Counted from the stretch's first letter, positions 10,968 to 21,413 are shown. The stretch is DNA of 46,601 nucleotides from an uncultured Pelagibacteraceae bacterium (GCA_902600635.1 CACKKE010000003.1:1-46601), one strand, 5' to 3'. The notes: generated from the sequence alone by a model not told the origin. Translations and numbers: made by a program.

Positions 10968-11758
10968 AAATCTAAAAATTTTTTTAATTCGTCGTTAATT
11001 TCTGGTTCAACCTTGTGCCATAATTTAAACGCTTCGAAAGCTTGATAAATAAACATCATTTTACCATTAGAAACCTGACAGCCTAAATTTTTTCCAGTTC
11101 TTAAAAAGTTGGTCTCTTTTGGATTGTAGATAACATCGTAAAATAGCTTTTCTTTATTTATATTTTTAAAGTTTAAATCTATATTATCTTCTTTGTTCAA
11201 GCCTAAACTGGTAGCGTTAATAATCATATCGAATTTAGGTTGATCGCCCCAATCAACTACATTGATGTCTAAAAAAATTTTTTTTAGGTTTTCAGTTTTT
11301 TGTTTAGTTCTATTACTTACTATAATTTTTGAAACACCTAATTTTTCTAAAGCATAAATTATAGAAGGCACCACACCTCCGGCTCCCAATATAAATATTG
11401 TTTTGTTTTCTAAATTAAATTGGGTTTCCTTTAAACTTAGTTCAAAACCTTTGATATCAGTGTTGTGACCAATAAGTTTTTGATCTTGTTTGTATATAGT
11501 ATTAACAGATTGCGTAATCTGGGACTCTTTGCTTAGCGTATCCAAAAAGGGAATAACGTCACTTTTGAAAGGAACAGTAACATTAATCCCATCTAATTTA
11601 TTATTCTTTATTTCATTAATAGTTTCTTCGATTTCGCTTTTATCTATTTTTCTTCTATCGTAATTTGCATCAATATTATTTTTTTCAAACCAATAATTGT
11701 GTAATTTAGGTGAAAGTGAGTGTTCGATCGGATTTCCAATTACAAGATATTTTTTCAT
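10964..11758 (-). CDS. aroE: Shikimate dehydrogenase
   Basis: VIGNPIEHSLSPKLHNYWF, GINVTVPFK, GHNTDIKGF, ILGAGGVVPSI. Confidence 0.97.
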   Translation of the reverse strand: MKKYLVIGNPIEHSLSPKLHNYWFEKNNIDANYDRRKIDKSEIEETINEIKNNKLDGINVTVPFKSDVIPFLDTLSKESQITQSVNTIYKQDQKLIGHNTDIKGFELSLKETQFNLENKTIFILGAGGVVPSIIYALEKLGVSKIIVSNRTKQKTENLKKIFLDINVVDWGDQPKFDMIINATSLGLNKEDNIDLNFKNINKEKLFYDVIYNPKETNFLRTGKNLGCQVSNGKMMFIYQAFEAFKLWHKVEPEINDELKKFLDL

Positions 11759-12339
11759 TTATATTTATCTAAATATTTTTTAATTTTTTCAATTGGAAGT
11801 CCCATTATTGTATTTTCGTTACCATCAATACTTGAGAATAAATCTCTTCCCTGGCCTTCTATTTGATAAACATTATAAGCATATAACGCCTCATCCGAAA
11901 TTTTTACTAAATAATTTTTTAGCTCTTCTTCTGTCATTTTTTTCATTGTCAGTGATGCTTTATCAGTATGGTTCCATACCATAGATCCATTTTTAGAGAT
12001 ACATACTGAGCTTATTAAATGATGTTTTTTACCATTAAGTTTTTTTAAAATATCTAAAGCTTCATTTCTATCGTTGGGTTTTGATATTAGTTCTCCTTCT
12101 AAATCAATTACACTATCAGCACCCAAAACTAAATCATCAACATATTTATTACTTACTTTGTTAGCTTTTAATTCAGCTAAATTTTTTGATATGATTTCTG
12201 GTGAAGCTTTTTCTTTTAATAAACTTAATTTCACAATATCTTCATCGACATTTGATGGTTTTACTTCATTAAAAATATCATTTTCGTCCAGTATTTTTTT
12301 TCTAACCTTGCTTTTGGAAGCTAGAATAATTTTAAGCAT
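11755..12339 (-). CDS. maf: Maf-like nucleoside triphosphate pyrophosphatase
   Basis: ILASKSKVRKKIL, LGADSVIDLEG, GQGRDLFSSIDGNENTIMGLPI. Confidence 0.95.
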   Translation of the reverse strand: MLKIILASKSKVRKKILDENDIFNEVKPSNVDEDIVKLSLLKEKASPEIISKNLAELKANKVSNKYVDDLVLGADSVIDLEGELISKPNDRNEALDILKKLNGKKHHLISSVCISKNGSMVWNHTDKASLTMKKMTEEELKNYLVKISDEALYAYNVYQIEGQGRDLFSSIDGNENTIMGLPIEKIKKYLDKYK

Positions 12340-13156
12340 TTTCTTTATATATCTCGTATATTTTAATTACTGAAGCTGCAGTTTCTTCTACAGATTTTCG
12401 TGTAACATCGATGAATGGCCATTTATATTTTTTGAAAGTATTTCTTGCCATATCTACTTCTTTCTTGATTTGCTCTAGATCTGTATAAAGTTTATTTTTG
12501 TTTTCCTTAAGAGAGTTCATTCTATTTTTCCTAATCTCTACAAGCCTTTCTGGCTCAGTATTTAATCCTATAATGCATGAGATTTTAGGGTTTTCTTTTA
12601 AAGCTTCTGGTAAAGAATTTTCATTTATCAAAGGTATATTGGATGTTTTAAACCCTTTGTTAGCTAAAAAGATTGCGGTTGGGGTCTTACTTGTTCTGCT
12701 TACCCCCAACAAAATTATATCAGATTCTTTTATTTCTTTTACAAGATTACCGTCATCATGGTTCATTGTAAATTGAATTGCTTCGATCCTTTTATAATAT
12801 TCTTCATCAAGAGCGTATTGTCCACTTGGTTGGTGTGAAGCTTTTTGATTTAAAAGTTTTGAAAAACTCAATATTAGATCACCTAACACCCCAAAGCATG
12901 GAATTTTTTTCGTGTCACTATTTTTTGCAAGATATTTTGCTAGATTACTATCAACAATGGAGTATAGAATTATTGAGTTTTTTTCTTTTTCTGCACTTTC
13001 TAAAATTTTTATAATTTGATTTTCTGTTCTGGTAAAAGAATAAGTGTGTATTTTATAATTTATATTTTTAAATTGAGCTTTGATGGCTATAAAAATACGA
13101 TCAAGAGTTTCACCAGTTGCATCTGATATAAGATAAATTTGATATAAGTTACTCAT
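12332..13156 (-). CDS. ppsR: Pyruvate,phosphate dikinase/PEP synthase regulatory protein (kinase-pyrophosphorylase, DUF299; RP001-like)
   Basis: LISDATGETLDRIF, DIILLGVSRTSKTPTAIFLANKGFKTSNIPLI, WPFIDVTRKSVEETAASVIKIY. Confidence 0.95.
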   Translation of the reverse strand: MSNLYQIYLISDATGETLDRIFIAIKAQFKNINYKIHTYSFTRTENQIIKILESAEKEKNSIILYSIVDSNLAKYLAKNSDTKKIPCFGVLGDLILSFSKLLNQKASHQPSGQYALDEEYYKRIEAIQFTMNHDDGNLVKEIKESDIILLGVSRTSKTPTAIFLANKGFKTSNIPLINENSLPEALKENPKISCIIGLNTEPERLVEIRKNRMNSLKENKNKLYTDLEQIKKEVDMARNTFKKYKWPFIDVTRKSVEETAASVIKIYEIYKENA

Positions 13157-13164
13157 GTATAATT

Positions 13165-13173
13165 TGTGTATAA
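13165..13173 (-). promoter_or_regulatory. DnaA box TTATACACA
   Basis: + strand TGTGTATAA; perfect match to TTATNCACA on the minus strand. Confidence 0.75.
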
Positions 13174-13240
13174 ATTTGTACTATTTTTATCATATTGAAC
13201 ATTTTCCATTTTTTAAAATTTTTGGTGTAAAACAATGCTT

Positions 13241-13249
13241 TTATTAACA
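13241..13249 (+). promoter_or_regulatory. Weak candidate DnaA box TTATTAACA
   Basis: One mismatch to TTATNCACA, inside the candidate origin. Confidence 0.35.
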
Positions 13250-13355
13250 AAATTAAACATGTTAAAATCTCCAGTAATCACTTGGCGTATTTAGTTAATA
13301 AGCTTCAATTTTGCGTATATATTTATTAAAATTTAAATTCTAAATGTTAACAAAC

Positions 13356-13364
13356 TGTTTATAA
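13356..13364 (-). promoter_or_regulatory. Weak candidate DnaA box TTATAAACA
   Basis: + strand TGTTTATAA; one mismatch to TTATNCACA on the minus strand. Confidence 0.38.
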
Positions 13365-13388
13365 AATGTTCAATAAATTTAATCACCA

Positions 13389-13397
13389 TTATTCACA
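13389..13397 (+). promoter_or_regulatory. DnaA box TTATTCACA
   Basis: Perfect match to TTATNCACA. Confidence 0.75.
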
Positions 13398-13438
13398 GAA
13401 TATACTAACATTACAATTAATTATATTTAATTATTAAT

Positions 13439-14440
13439 ATGTCTCCAATCGAAGAAGTAATAATAAACAAGAAAAGTGATATTAATCCTATTTGGATAAT
13501 GAGACAAGCTGGTAGATATTTACCAGAATTTAGAGAAATAAGAAAACAAAATCCTGATTTTATAAAATTATGTCTTAACGAAAAATTATCAAGTGAGATC
13601 ACTTTACAACCCTTGAGAAGATTTGATTTGGATGCAGCAATAATTTTTTCTGATATCTTAATGTTACCATATGGCTTAAATCAAATTGTTGAATTTAAAA
13701 AAAATGTAGGCCCATTACTTGGTAACTTAGACTTAAAAGAAATTTCGAATATTAAAGAAGTTGAATTTGTAGAAAGACTATCTCCTGTTTACGAATTAAT
13801 TAATCTAGTTAGTAATTCTCAATTTACTAAAAATAAAACTACTATAGGATTTGTTGGGGCACCGTGGACTTTATTAGTTTATATGATAAATAAAAAATCT
13901 CCAAAATTAAGCTTGAATGAAAATTTTTTTGAAGACAAATATTTAATTGATAAAGTTTTTAAGATTTTAGATAAATTTTTAAAAATACACATTAAAAATC
14001 AGGTAGATAATGGTGCTCAGGTAATTCAAATTTTTGATAGTTGGGCTGGTTTGTTAAAAGAAAAAGATTTACCTCATTACATTTATGACCCCACCTTAAG
14101 TTTGGTTAATTACACTAAATCTTTAAATGTGCCTGTTATCTGCTTTCCAAGAGGTATTAGAAATTACAAAGATTATTGTGAAATTATTAAACCAGACACA
14201 ATTTGCATTGATTATGAGGTTGATCCAGTAAAAATTAATAAAGAAATAAACATTCCTGTTCAAGGTGGAATGGACCCAAAGGTTTTGCTTTCTAACAAAG
14301 AAAATTTAAAAAAAGAAACAACGAAATATTTAGATATATTTAAAGATCATCCATATATATTTAATTTAGGGCATGGCGTTCTTCCAGAAACGGACCCTAA
14401 TATGATGGATTATTTAGTAAAAACTGTAAAAGATTATTAA
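13439..14440 (+). CDS. hemE: Uroporphyrinogen decarboxylase
   Basis: PIWIMRQAGRYLPEFRE, FVGAPWTLLVYM, FNLGHGVLPETDPNMM. Confidence 0.98.
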   Translation: MSPIEEVIINKKSDINPIWIMRQAGRYLPEFREIRKQNPDFIKLCLNEKLSSEITLQPLRRFDLDAAIIFSDILMLPYGLNQIVEFKKNVGPLLGNLDLKEISNIKEVEFVERLSPVYELINLVSNSQFTKNKTTIGFVGAPWTLLVYMINKKSPKLSLNENFFEDKYLIDKVFKILDKFLKIHIKNQVDNGAQVIQIFDSWAGLLKEKDLPHYIYDPTLSLVNYTKSLNVPVICFPRGIRNYKDYCEIIKPDTICIDYEVDPVKINKEINIPVQGGMDPKVLLSNKENLKKETTKYLDIFKDHPYIFNLGHGVLPETDPNMMDYLVKTVKDY

Positions 14441-15438
14441 TGGAAAAAAAGACAGAACACCCACTAGTTAATTTCGGAAAAACAGGGGTTTTAATTGTTA
14501 ATCTTGGAACTCCTGACTCAACAGGTTGGTTTGATATAAGAAAGTATTTAAAAGAGTTTTTATCAGACAGGAGAGTAATCGAAGTTAACCCAATAATTTG
14601 GCAAATTATATTAAATGTCATTATATTAACCTTTCGCCCATCTAAAACAGCTAAGGCTTATAAAGAAATTTGGATGAAAGACAAAAATATCTCTCCTCTT
14701 TTGCATTATACACAAAAGCAAGCAGAAAAACTTTCAAAATTAATATCTGAAAAAAACTTAATAATAGATTATGCTATGAGATATGGAAATCCCAGCATAA
14801 GAAGTAAAATTGCAACTCTTCATGAAATGGGTTGTGAAAATTTAATAATTCTCCCTCTTTATCCTCAATACGCAGCGGCGACCACTGCAACTGTCTGTGA
14901 CGAAGTATATAGAACTCTTATGAAAATGAGATGGCAACCATCTTTAAAAATAGTGCCACATTATGAGTCGGATCCTTTATATATAGAAGCGCTTGTAAAT
15001 TCTTTGAATAAGAAGATTAAAGAAATAAATTGGAAGCCAGATTTGATATTAGCTTCTTATCATGGAATACCACAAAAATATTTTGATAAAGGCGATCCTT
15101 ATCATTGCTATTGTCACAAGACCACGAGACTAATATCAGAAAAATTTACTTCAATTGAAATTATGACGACATTCCAATCTAGATTTGGTCCTGAAAAATG
15201 GCTTCAACCTTACACAGATAAAACTTTAGAAAATTTACCCAAGGAAGGTAAAAAAAATGTTTTAGCTATATGCCCTGGATTTTCTTCAGACTGTGTCGAA
15301 ACTCTAGAAGAAATCCAAATTCAAGGAAAAGAGAGCTTTTTAGAATCTGGTGGAGAAAACTTTGATATGGTGCCGTGTTTGAATGATAATGACGATCACA
15401 TAATTTTATTAAAATCTTTAATTAAAAAAAACATCTAA
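14440..15438 (+). CDS. hemH: Ferrochelatase
   Basis: GVLIVNLGTPDS, LASYHGIPQKYFDKGDPYHCYCHKT, CPGFSSDCVETLEEI. Confidence 0.98.
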   Translation: MEKKTEHPLVNFGKTGVLIVNLGTPDSTGWFDIRKYLKEFLSDRRVIEVNPIIWQIILNVIILTFRPSKTAKAYKEIWMKDKNISPLLHYTQKQAEKLSKLISEKNLIIDYAMRYGNPSIRSKIATLHEMGCENLIILPLYPQYAAATTATVCDEVYRTLMKMRWQPSLKIVPHYESDPLYIEALVNSLNKKIKEINWKPDLILASYHGIPQKYFDKGDPYHCYCHKTTRLISEKFTSIEIMTTFQSRFGPEKWLQPYTDKTLENLPKEGKKNVLAICPGFSSDCVETLEEIQIQGKESFLESGGENFDMVPCLNDNDDHIILLKSLIKKNI

Positions 15439-15441
15439 TTA

Positions 15442-15882
15442 ATGAACACTTACTTGCTTTTTAAATCGTTACATTTGATATCCGTTATTTCTTGGATGGC
15501 TGGATTGTTATATCTTCCAAGAATTTTCGTTTACCATTCTCAAAACAATACTCAGCCAATTATATCGGATGTATTTAAGGTTATGGAAAGAAAACTATTT
15601 TTTTATATCATGACGCCAGCAATGATATTGTCTTGGCTATTTGGCTTGCTACTCATCCATGAGATAGGATTTGAAAAACTTGGAGAAACTTGGATGATTT
15701 TGAAATTGATATTTGTGGTTATATTAACAATTTATCATTTTTATCTTGGTCGTATTTTAGGAAAGTTTAAATTTGACCTTAATACGCATTCACATAAATT
15801 TTATCGATTTATAAATGAAATACCCACATTATTGCTTATTTTAATCATATTTGTTGTGGTTTTTAAGCCTATCTGGGGTTGA
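15442..15882 (+). CDS. hemJ: HemJ-type protoporphyrinogen IX oxidase
   Basis: Small TM protein, LFKSLHLISVISWMAGLLYLPRIFVYH; adjacent to hemE-hemH. Confidence 0.92.
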   Translation: MNTYLLFKSLHLISVISWMAGLLYLPRIFVYHSQNNTQPIISDVFKVMERKLFFYIMTPAMILSWLFGLLLIHEIGFEKLGETWMILKLIFVVILTIYHFYLGRILGKFKFDLNTHSHKFYRFINEIPTLLLILIIFVVVFKPIWG

Positions 15883-15941
15883 ATATTTGCAAATAGCGTA
15901 TATATTTACCTTAATTATTAAGTCCTTAATAATCTCTAATC

Positions 15942-17210
15942 ATGAACATACAAGAATTAAAACTTAAATCATCAGAACAACTTATTACACAAGCAGAGGA
16001 GCTTGGTATTGAAAATGCCAGCACATTAAGAAAACAGGAAATTCTCTTTGCAATTCTTAAAAAGGTTGCTGAAAAAGAGGAAATTACAGGTGCAGGAGTT
16101 TTACAATTGCTTCAAGATGGATTTGGTTTTTTAAGAGCGATGGAGTCAAACTACCTTCCTGGTCCTGACGATATTTACGTCAGTCCAAGTCAAATAAGAA
16201 AATTCGGTTTAAGAACTGGAGATACTGTTGAGGGCCCTGTAAGAGCTCCTAAAGAAGGTGAAAGATATTTTGCTTTATTACAAGTCAGTAAAATAAATTT
16301 TGAGGAACCCGATAAATCTAGACACAAAATAGCGTTTGATAACCTAACTCCTTTGTATCCAGATAAACAATTAGTTATGGAAGTTGAGGCCACAAAGCCA
16401 GATAAAAAACAAGATTTAACACCGAGATTGATAGATCTTGTTAGCCCAATTGGAAAAGGTCAAAGATCGATAATTATTTCTCCACCTAAAGCAGGAAAGA
16501 CTATGATTTTACAAAGTATTGCAAACTCAATTGCTAAAAATTATCCAGAGTGTTATCTGATAGTATTATTGATTGATGAACGTCCAGAAGAAGTAACGGA
16601 TATGCAAAGAACCGTCAAAGGTGAGGTTATTAGTTCAACTTTTGATGAGCCTGCACAAAGACACGTTGCAGTAGCTGAAATGGTAATAGAAAAGGCCAAA
16701 AGACTTACTGAACATAAGAAGGATGTGGTGATACTACTAGACTCAATAACAAGACTAGGTAGAGCTTATAATGCTGTAATACCAAGCTCGGGAAAGGTTT
16801 TAACTGGCGGTGTAGATGCTAACGCACTCCAAAGACCCAAAAGATTTTTTGGTGCCGCAAGAAATATAGAGGAAGGCGGATCTTTAACTATCATATCTAC
16901 GGCTTTGATAGACACTGGAAGTAGAATGGATGAAGTAATTTTTGAGGAATTTAAGGGAACTGGAAATAGTGAAACCGTGTTAGATAGAAAAATCGCAGAT
17001 AAAAGGATTTATCCCGCTATTGATATAACAAAATCAGGCACTAGAAGAGAAGAATTGTTATTTGATAAAAATGATCTTCAAAAGATGAATGTTTTAAGAA
17101 GAATAATCGCTCCCATGGGAACAATGGATGCAATAGAGTTTATTAGTTCAAAGTTAAAAGATACTAAAAACAACTCTGATTTCTTTAATTCAATGAACAA
17201 ACCTAGCTAA
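15942..17210 (+). CDS. rho: Transcription termination factor Rho
   Basis: [63 protein letters not shown]. Confidence 0.99.
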   Translation: MNIQELKLKSSEQLITQAEELGIENASTLRKQEILFAILKKVAEKEEITGAGVLQLLQDGFGFLRAMESNYLPGPDDIYVSPSQIRKFGLRTGDTVEGPVRAPKEGERYFALLQVSKINFEEPDKSRHKIAFDNLTPLYPDKQLVMEVEATKPDKKQDLTPRLIDLVSPIGKGQRSIIISPPKAGKTMILQSIANSIAKNYPECYLIVLLIDERPEEVTDMQRTVKGEVISSTFDEPAQRHVAVAEMVIEKAKRLTEHKKDVVILLDSITRLGRAYNAVIPSSGKVLTGGVDANALQRPKRFFGAARNIEEGGSLTIISTALIDTGSRMDEVIFEEFKGTGNSETVLDRKIADKRIYPAIDITKSGTRREELLFDKNDLQKMNVLRRIIAPMGTMDAIEFISSKLKDTKNNSDFFNSMNKPS

Positions 17211-18054
17211 TTTGAAGATAACCAAGTTCTTTTAATTCATTATTAAGCTCAGATTCCAATTCTTTCTGAATGTCTTTTGGTAGTGTCTTTTGCCAATCAT
17301 TGCTGGGTCCTTTGTTAAAGAATCTTACTTTTTCTCTTTTTCCTTTAACAAAAACGTTCTCTGTAAAATCTCCATTATCTTCAATTTTTTTTAAAGCTTC
17401 AAAGGAAGTTGATTTTATAACATTTTCTTTTTTGGTATCAGAAACCTCGAAATCAATGAAATTTTTAAGAAATGCAATAATTTTATCAATTTCTTGATGT
17501 ATATTATTTACTAAGTCCTCGTATTTAATAATTAACAAATTTTCATTATCTTTTGTCCAAAAATTATAATGTTCTTTCCATGAGCCAAGATATGTGATTA
17601 CGTTCCCACCTCTCAATTCAATTTCTTTACCAGGAGAAAGGATTTTTGATGTGAGAAGAAACTTTTTGGAATCTTCAATGGATTTACTGAAGTGATTTGA
17701 TATGGAGTCAATAAGATTTCTAGGATCTCTAACAATGTAAATCGTAGCTCGTGTACATTCTTTATTTGTAAAATGATAATTATCAACTTTACAATTTAAA
17801 TGGTGTGTTTTGAAAAATTTTATTTTTTTATCTAAGTTAATTCTTTCTTGAGATGTAATCCAATGCTTTTTGATTTCGTGAATATTATTATAATCTTGAG
17901 TAAAATATTCAAAAAAACGTCTTTGTGGATATTGATCAATTTTTTTTATGCTAGGAAAATCAAATTTTCCATCTTCTGAATAGATTAGAGATGAAATTAT
18001 AGACCTGACCCATGTATTTCCGCTCTTCGGATATGATGCTACCCAAATAATCAT
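17203..18054 (-). CDS. Sulfotransferase-domain protein (copy 1)
   Basis: PAPS-binding 5'-PSB-like [12 protein letters not shown] and 3'-PB-like [21 protein letters not shown]-terminal [14 protein letters not shown]. Confidence 0.9.
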   Translation of the reverse strand: MIIWVASYPKSGNTWVRSIISSLIYSEDGKFDFPSIKKIDQYPQRRFFEYFTQDYNNIHEIKKHWITSQERINLDKKIKFFKTHHLNCKVDNYHFTNKECTRATIYIVRDPRNLIDSISNHFSKSIEDSKKFLLTSKILSPGKEIELRGGNVITYLGSWKEHYNFWTKDNENLLIIKYEDLVNNIHQEIDKIIAFLKNFIDFEVSDTKKENVIKSTSFEALKKIEDNGDFTENVFVKGKREKVRFFNKGPSNDWQKTLPKDIQKELESELNNELKELGYLQIS

Positions 18055-18092
18055 AAAAGTTTATAATTATATAAAATAAAAAACCAAATTAT

Positions 18093-19424
18093 ATGACAAT
18101 TTATGCATTATCTAGTGGGCCAGGTATTTCCGGCGTAGCTGTTGTGAGAGTCTCAGGTCCAGATTCTTCAAAGGTGTTAAAATTGCTAACTAGGCGTGAA
18201 TTGCCAGCTCCGAGAGTGGCTACCCTTCGAAAAATAAACAATATCAACACTTCTGAACTTATTGATGAGGGGTTAGTTTTATGGTTTCCTGGTCCTAAGA
18301 GCTACACTGGTGAAGATATGGTCGAAATTCATATTCATGGTGGTAAAGCTGTCGTGGAGGGGCTTTTAAATACTCTTTCAAATATAAAAGAGTGTCGACT
18401 TGCAGAGCCTGGTGAGTTTACAAAACTTGCTTTTCAAAACAGTAAAATAAATTTGCTAAAAGCAGAGAGTATAGCTGATTTGATCTCGGCAGAAACTGAA
18501 ATTCAGAGATTGCAAGCTGTAAAAATGATGAAAGGAAAATCTTCAGAAAAATTTAATGAGTTGAGAGAAAAATTATTGAAAATTTTGTCATTTGTTGAGG
18601 CAAAAATAGATTTTCCCGATGAGGATTTGCCAGAAGAAAATTTAAAAAGTATAAAAGAGGATTCATCGAATGTCTTAAATGAGATTAAGAAAATTTTAAA
18701 TGATCAAAAAGTTGGGGAGATAATTCGTGAAGGTTTTAAAATTGCAATTGTAGGTCCAACCAATGCGGGCAAGTCTAGTCTATTAAATAATTTGTCAAAC
18801 AGGGAGGTTGCAATAGTCTCTGAAATTGCTGGTACCACAAGAGATGTTGTAGAGACACATTTAAACATAGATGGTTATCCAATTATAATTTCAGATACAG
18901 CGGGCATAAGAGACTCAAAGGACGAAATTGAAAAAAAAGGAATAAAATTATCATTAAAAAAAGCTGAAAATGCTGATCTAAAACTAGTAGTGGTTGATGC
19001 TAAAAGTATTGATTTAAGGGGTTTTTTGAATGATTTATTAAAAAAAAATGCAATTCTAGTTATTAATAAATCAGATCTGTTGCAAAAAAAATTAGACCCT
19101 GAAATTTCTAAATTTAATCATGTTTTGATTTCACTAAAAGACAATTTAAATATAGATAAATTAATTTCTAAAATAAAAAACCACTTAGAAAATAAATTTA
19201 TATCAGAGGAAGATATCTTAATTACAAGAGAAAGGCACAGACAACATTTGCTACAGTGTGTTGAACATTTGAAAAAGTTTTCAGATAAAAACGATAAAAA
19301 AGATTTTGACAAAGGTGCCGAGGATTTAAGATTAGCCACAAGACAATTAGGTATGATTGTTGGTAAAGTTGATGTTGAGGAGATATTAGGCAGTATTTTC
19401 AACGATTTTTGCATTGGAAAATAA
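18093..19424 (+). CDS. mnmE: tRNA modification GTPase MnmE
   Basis: IYALSSGPGISGVAVVRVSG, GPTNAGKSSLLN, C-terminal CIGK. Confidence 0.98.
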   Translation: MTIYALSSGPGISGVAVVRVSGPDSSKVLKLLTRRELPAPRVATLRKINNINTSELIDEGLVLWFPGPKSYTGEDMVEIHIHGGKAVVEGLLNTLSNIKECRLAEPGEFTKLAFQNSKINLLKAESIADLISAETEIQRLQAVKMMKGKSSEKFNELREKLLKILSFVEAKIDFPDEDLPEENLKSIKEDSSNVLNEIKKILNDQKVGEIIREGFKIAIVGPTNAGKSSLLNNLSNREVAIVSEIAGTTRDVVETHLNIDGYPIIISDTAGIRDSKDEIEKKGIKLSLKKAENADLKLVVVDAKSIDLRGFLNDLLKKNAILVINKSDLLQKKLDPEISKFNHVLISLKDNLNIDKLISKIKNHLENKFISEEDILITRERHRQHLLQCVEHLKKFSDKNDKKDFDKGAEDLRLATRQLGMIVGKVDVEEILGSIFNDFCIGK

Positions 19425-19541
19425 TAGCTGTTTTATGGGGTTTTTTTGAGAGTTTTTGTCGATTTTCCTTGATAAATAACCCTTTTTTTTAAAAAAAAAC
19501 AGAAATCTTGTAAATATCATAATCGAATATAAATTTAGCTC

Positions 19542-21413
19542 ATGAAAAAAGATTTGCAATTTGATGTAGTTGTTATTGGAGGTGGTCATGCTGGTTGTGA
19601 GGCAGCTGCTGCCTCAGCAAGACTTGGTATAAATACTGCTTTGTTTACACATAACAAAAATACAATCGGGGAAATGTCATGTAATCCAGCTATAGGTGGT
19701 TTAGGTAAAGGTCATCTAGTTAGAGAAATAGATGCTTTAGACGGTGTTATGGGAGAGGTTGCTGACAAGTCAGGAATACAATTTAGATTATTAAATAGAA
19801 GTAGAGGACCTGCGGTTAGGGGACCAAGAACTCAATCTGACCGATCACTATATCGTAAATATATGCAAGAAAAACTTGTAAACTACTGTAATTTAAGCAT
19901 TTTTTCTGATCCTGTAATAAAATTTATTTTTAGAAATAACCAAATAAGTGGATTTATAACACTTAAAGGTAACAAAGTGAGTTGTAACAAGTTAATCTTA
20001 ACAACAGGCACTTTTTTGAATGGTTTGATACATATAGGTGATGAAAGAACTCCTGCAGGACGATTTAATGAAAAACCAAGTACAGGTTTAAGTGAACAAT
20101 TAGAAAAGTATAATTTCAAAATTGGAAGATTAAAAACAGGCACACCTCCTAGATTAGACTCTAGAACAATTAATTTTGAAAATTTGGAAAAACAGTTTGC
20201 CGATGAAGATCCATATTTTTTTTCTTTCCTAACCAAAAAAAATTTAAACAAACAAGTGTCTTGTTCGATGACTTATACAAACGAAAAGGTTCATAAAATA
20301 ATAGAAAAGAATTTATCTAAAAGTGCAATGTATTCCGGAAGCATACAAGGTATTGGTCCTAGATATTGTCCCTCTATTGAGGACAAAATAGTAAAATTTG
20401 CTGATAAGGCAAGACACCAAATATTTCTAGAGCCTGAGGGTCTAAATGATCATACAATTTACCCCAATGGCATATCTACATCTCTACCTGAGGTTGTGCA
20501 ACATGAAATACTCAACAATATCAGTGGTTTAGAGAATGTAAAAGTAATTAGACCAGGATATGCTATTGAATATGATTATATCGATCCGAGAGAGCTCTTT
20601 TTAACACTGGAGACAAAAAAAATAAAAAACCTTTATCTTGCTGGTCAAATTAACGGAACCACAGGTTATGAAGAGGCAGCTGCTCAAGGCCTTATAGCTG
20701 GAATTAATGCTGTTCTATCTTTAAAGAATATGGAACCTTTTATTTTAGATAGATCAGATGCTTATATTGGGGTTATGATAGATGACTTAGTTACCAAAGG
20801 TGTTGCGGAGCCTTACAGAATGTTTACATCTCGAGCAGAATATAGACTAAGTCTCAGGTCAGATAATGCAGACTTAAGGCTTACTCATAAAGGAATTAAA
20901 ATCGGTTTAATAGCTGAAAATAGAAAACAACTCTTTGAGGACAAATTTAATAAATTAAGCAAAATATCTCTTCAAATGTCTAATTTAAACATTTCACCCT
21001 CTAAAGCAGATAAATTCGGAATAAAAATAGCCAAAGACGGTGTTTTTAGATCAGCAGAGGAAATTCTTACCCAAAAAAATGTTGATATGAGAAAAATTAG
21101 GAATATTTGGCCTGAAATTGCTGATTTTGGGAATGAGATTGATGAGCAGATTGAGATTAACTCTCATTACAGAGGATATTTAAAGAAACAAATGGCAGAT
21201 ATTTTAGCCTTTAAACGAGATGAGAATTTAAAAATACCAGATAATATTGATTATGATCAATTTTCTGGCCTCTCTAATGAGGTAAAAGCCAAATTTAAAG
21301 AAATAAGGCCTAAAACCATGGGTCAGGCTCTAAGAATCGATGGAATAACCCCTGCAGCTGTATATATTTTGTTGTCACACGTCAAAAGAAAGTCTATTAA
21401 GCATATAGCTTAA
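19542..21413 (+). CDS. mnmG: tRNA uridine-5-carboxymethylaminomethyl modification enzyme MnmG
   Basis: [36 protein letters not shown]. Confidence 0.99.
   Translation: MKKDLQFDVVVIGGGHAGCEAAAASARLGINTALFTHNKNTIGEMSCNPAIGGLGKGHLVREIDALDGVMGEVADKSGIQFRLLNRSRGPAVRGPRTQSDRSLYRKYMQEKLVNYCNLSIFSDPVIKFIFRNNQISGFITLKGNKVSCNKLILTTGTFLNGLIHIGDERTPAGRFNEKPSTGLSEQLEKYNFKIGRLKTGTPPRLDSRTINFENLEKQFADEDPYFFSFLTKKNLNKQVSCSMTYTNEKVHKIIEKNLSKSAMYSGSIQGIGPRYCPSIEDKIVKFADKARHQIFLEPEGLNDHTIYPNGISTSLPEVVQHEILNNISGLENVKVIRPGYAIEYDYIDPRELFLTLETKKIKNLYLAGQINGTTGYEEAAAQGLIAGINAVLSLKNMEPFILDRSDAYIGVMIDDLVTKGVAEPYRMFTSRAEYRLSLRSDNADLRLTHKGIKIGLIAENRKQLFEDKFNKLSKISLQMSNLNISPSKADKFGIKIAKDGVFRSAEEILTQKNVDMRKIRNIWPEIADFGNEIDEQIEINSHYRGYLKKQMADILAFKRDENLKIPDNIDYDQFSGLSNEVKAKFKEIRPKTMGQALRIDGITPAAVYILLSHVKRKSIKHIA

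Larger units (their letters stand above)
13157..13438. other. oriC: Candidate chromosomal replication origin (oriC), ppsR/hemE intergenic region
   Basis: AT-rich 282-bp divergent intergenic region between RP001-like ppsR and hemE; two perfect and two near-consensus DnaA boxes; the two flanking gene blocks are oriented outward; parS and parAB about 8 kb away. Confidence 0.82.

Noticed and set aside
12498-13014. Two plus-strand ORFs (12498-12776 and 12778-13014) opposite ppsR
   Set aside because: Both overlap the conserved ppsR gene on the other strand and show no domain signature.
13417-13602. 61-aa minus ORF reaching into the origin region
   Set aside because: Antisense to the hemE start; short and without features.
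19386-19589. 67-aa minus ORF spanning the mnmE-mnmG gap
   Set aside because: Low-complexity, overlaps both conserved flanking genes.
19883-20251. 122-aa minus ORF opposite mnmG
   Set aside because: Antisense shadow of conserved mnmG.
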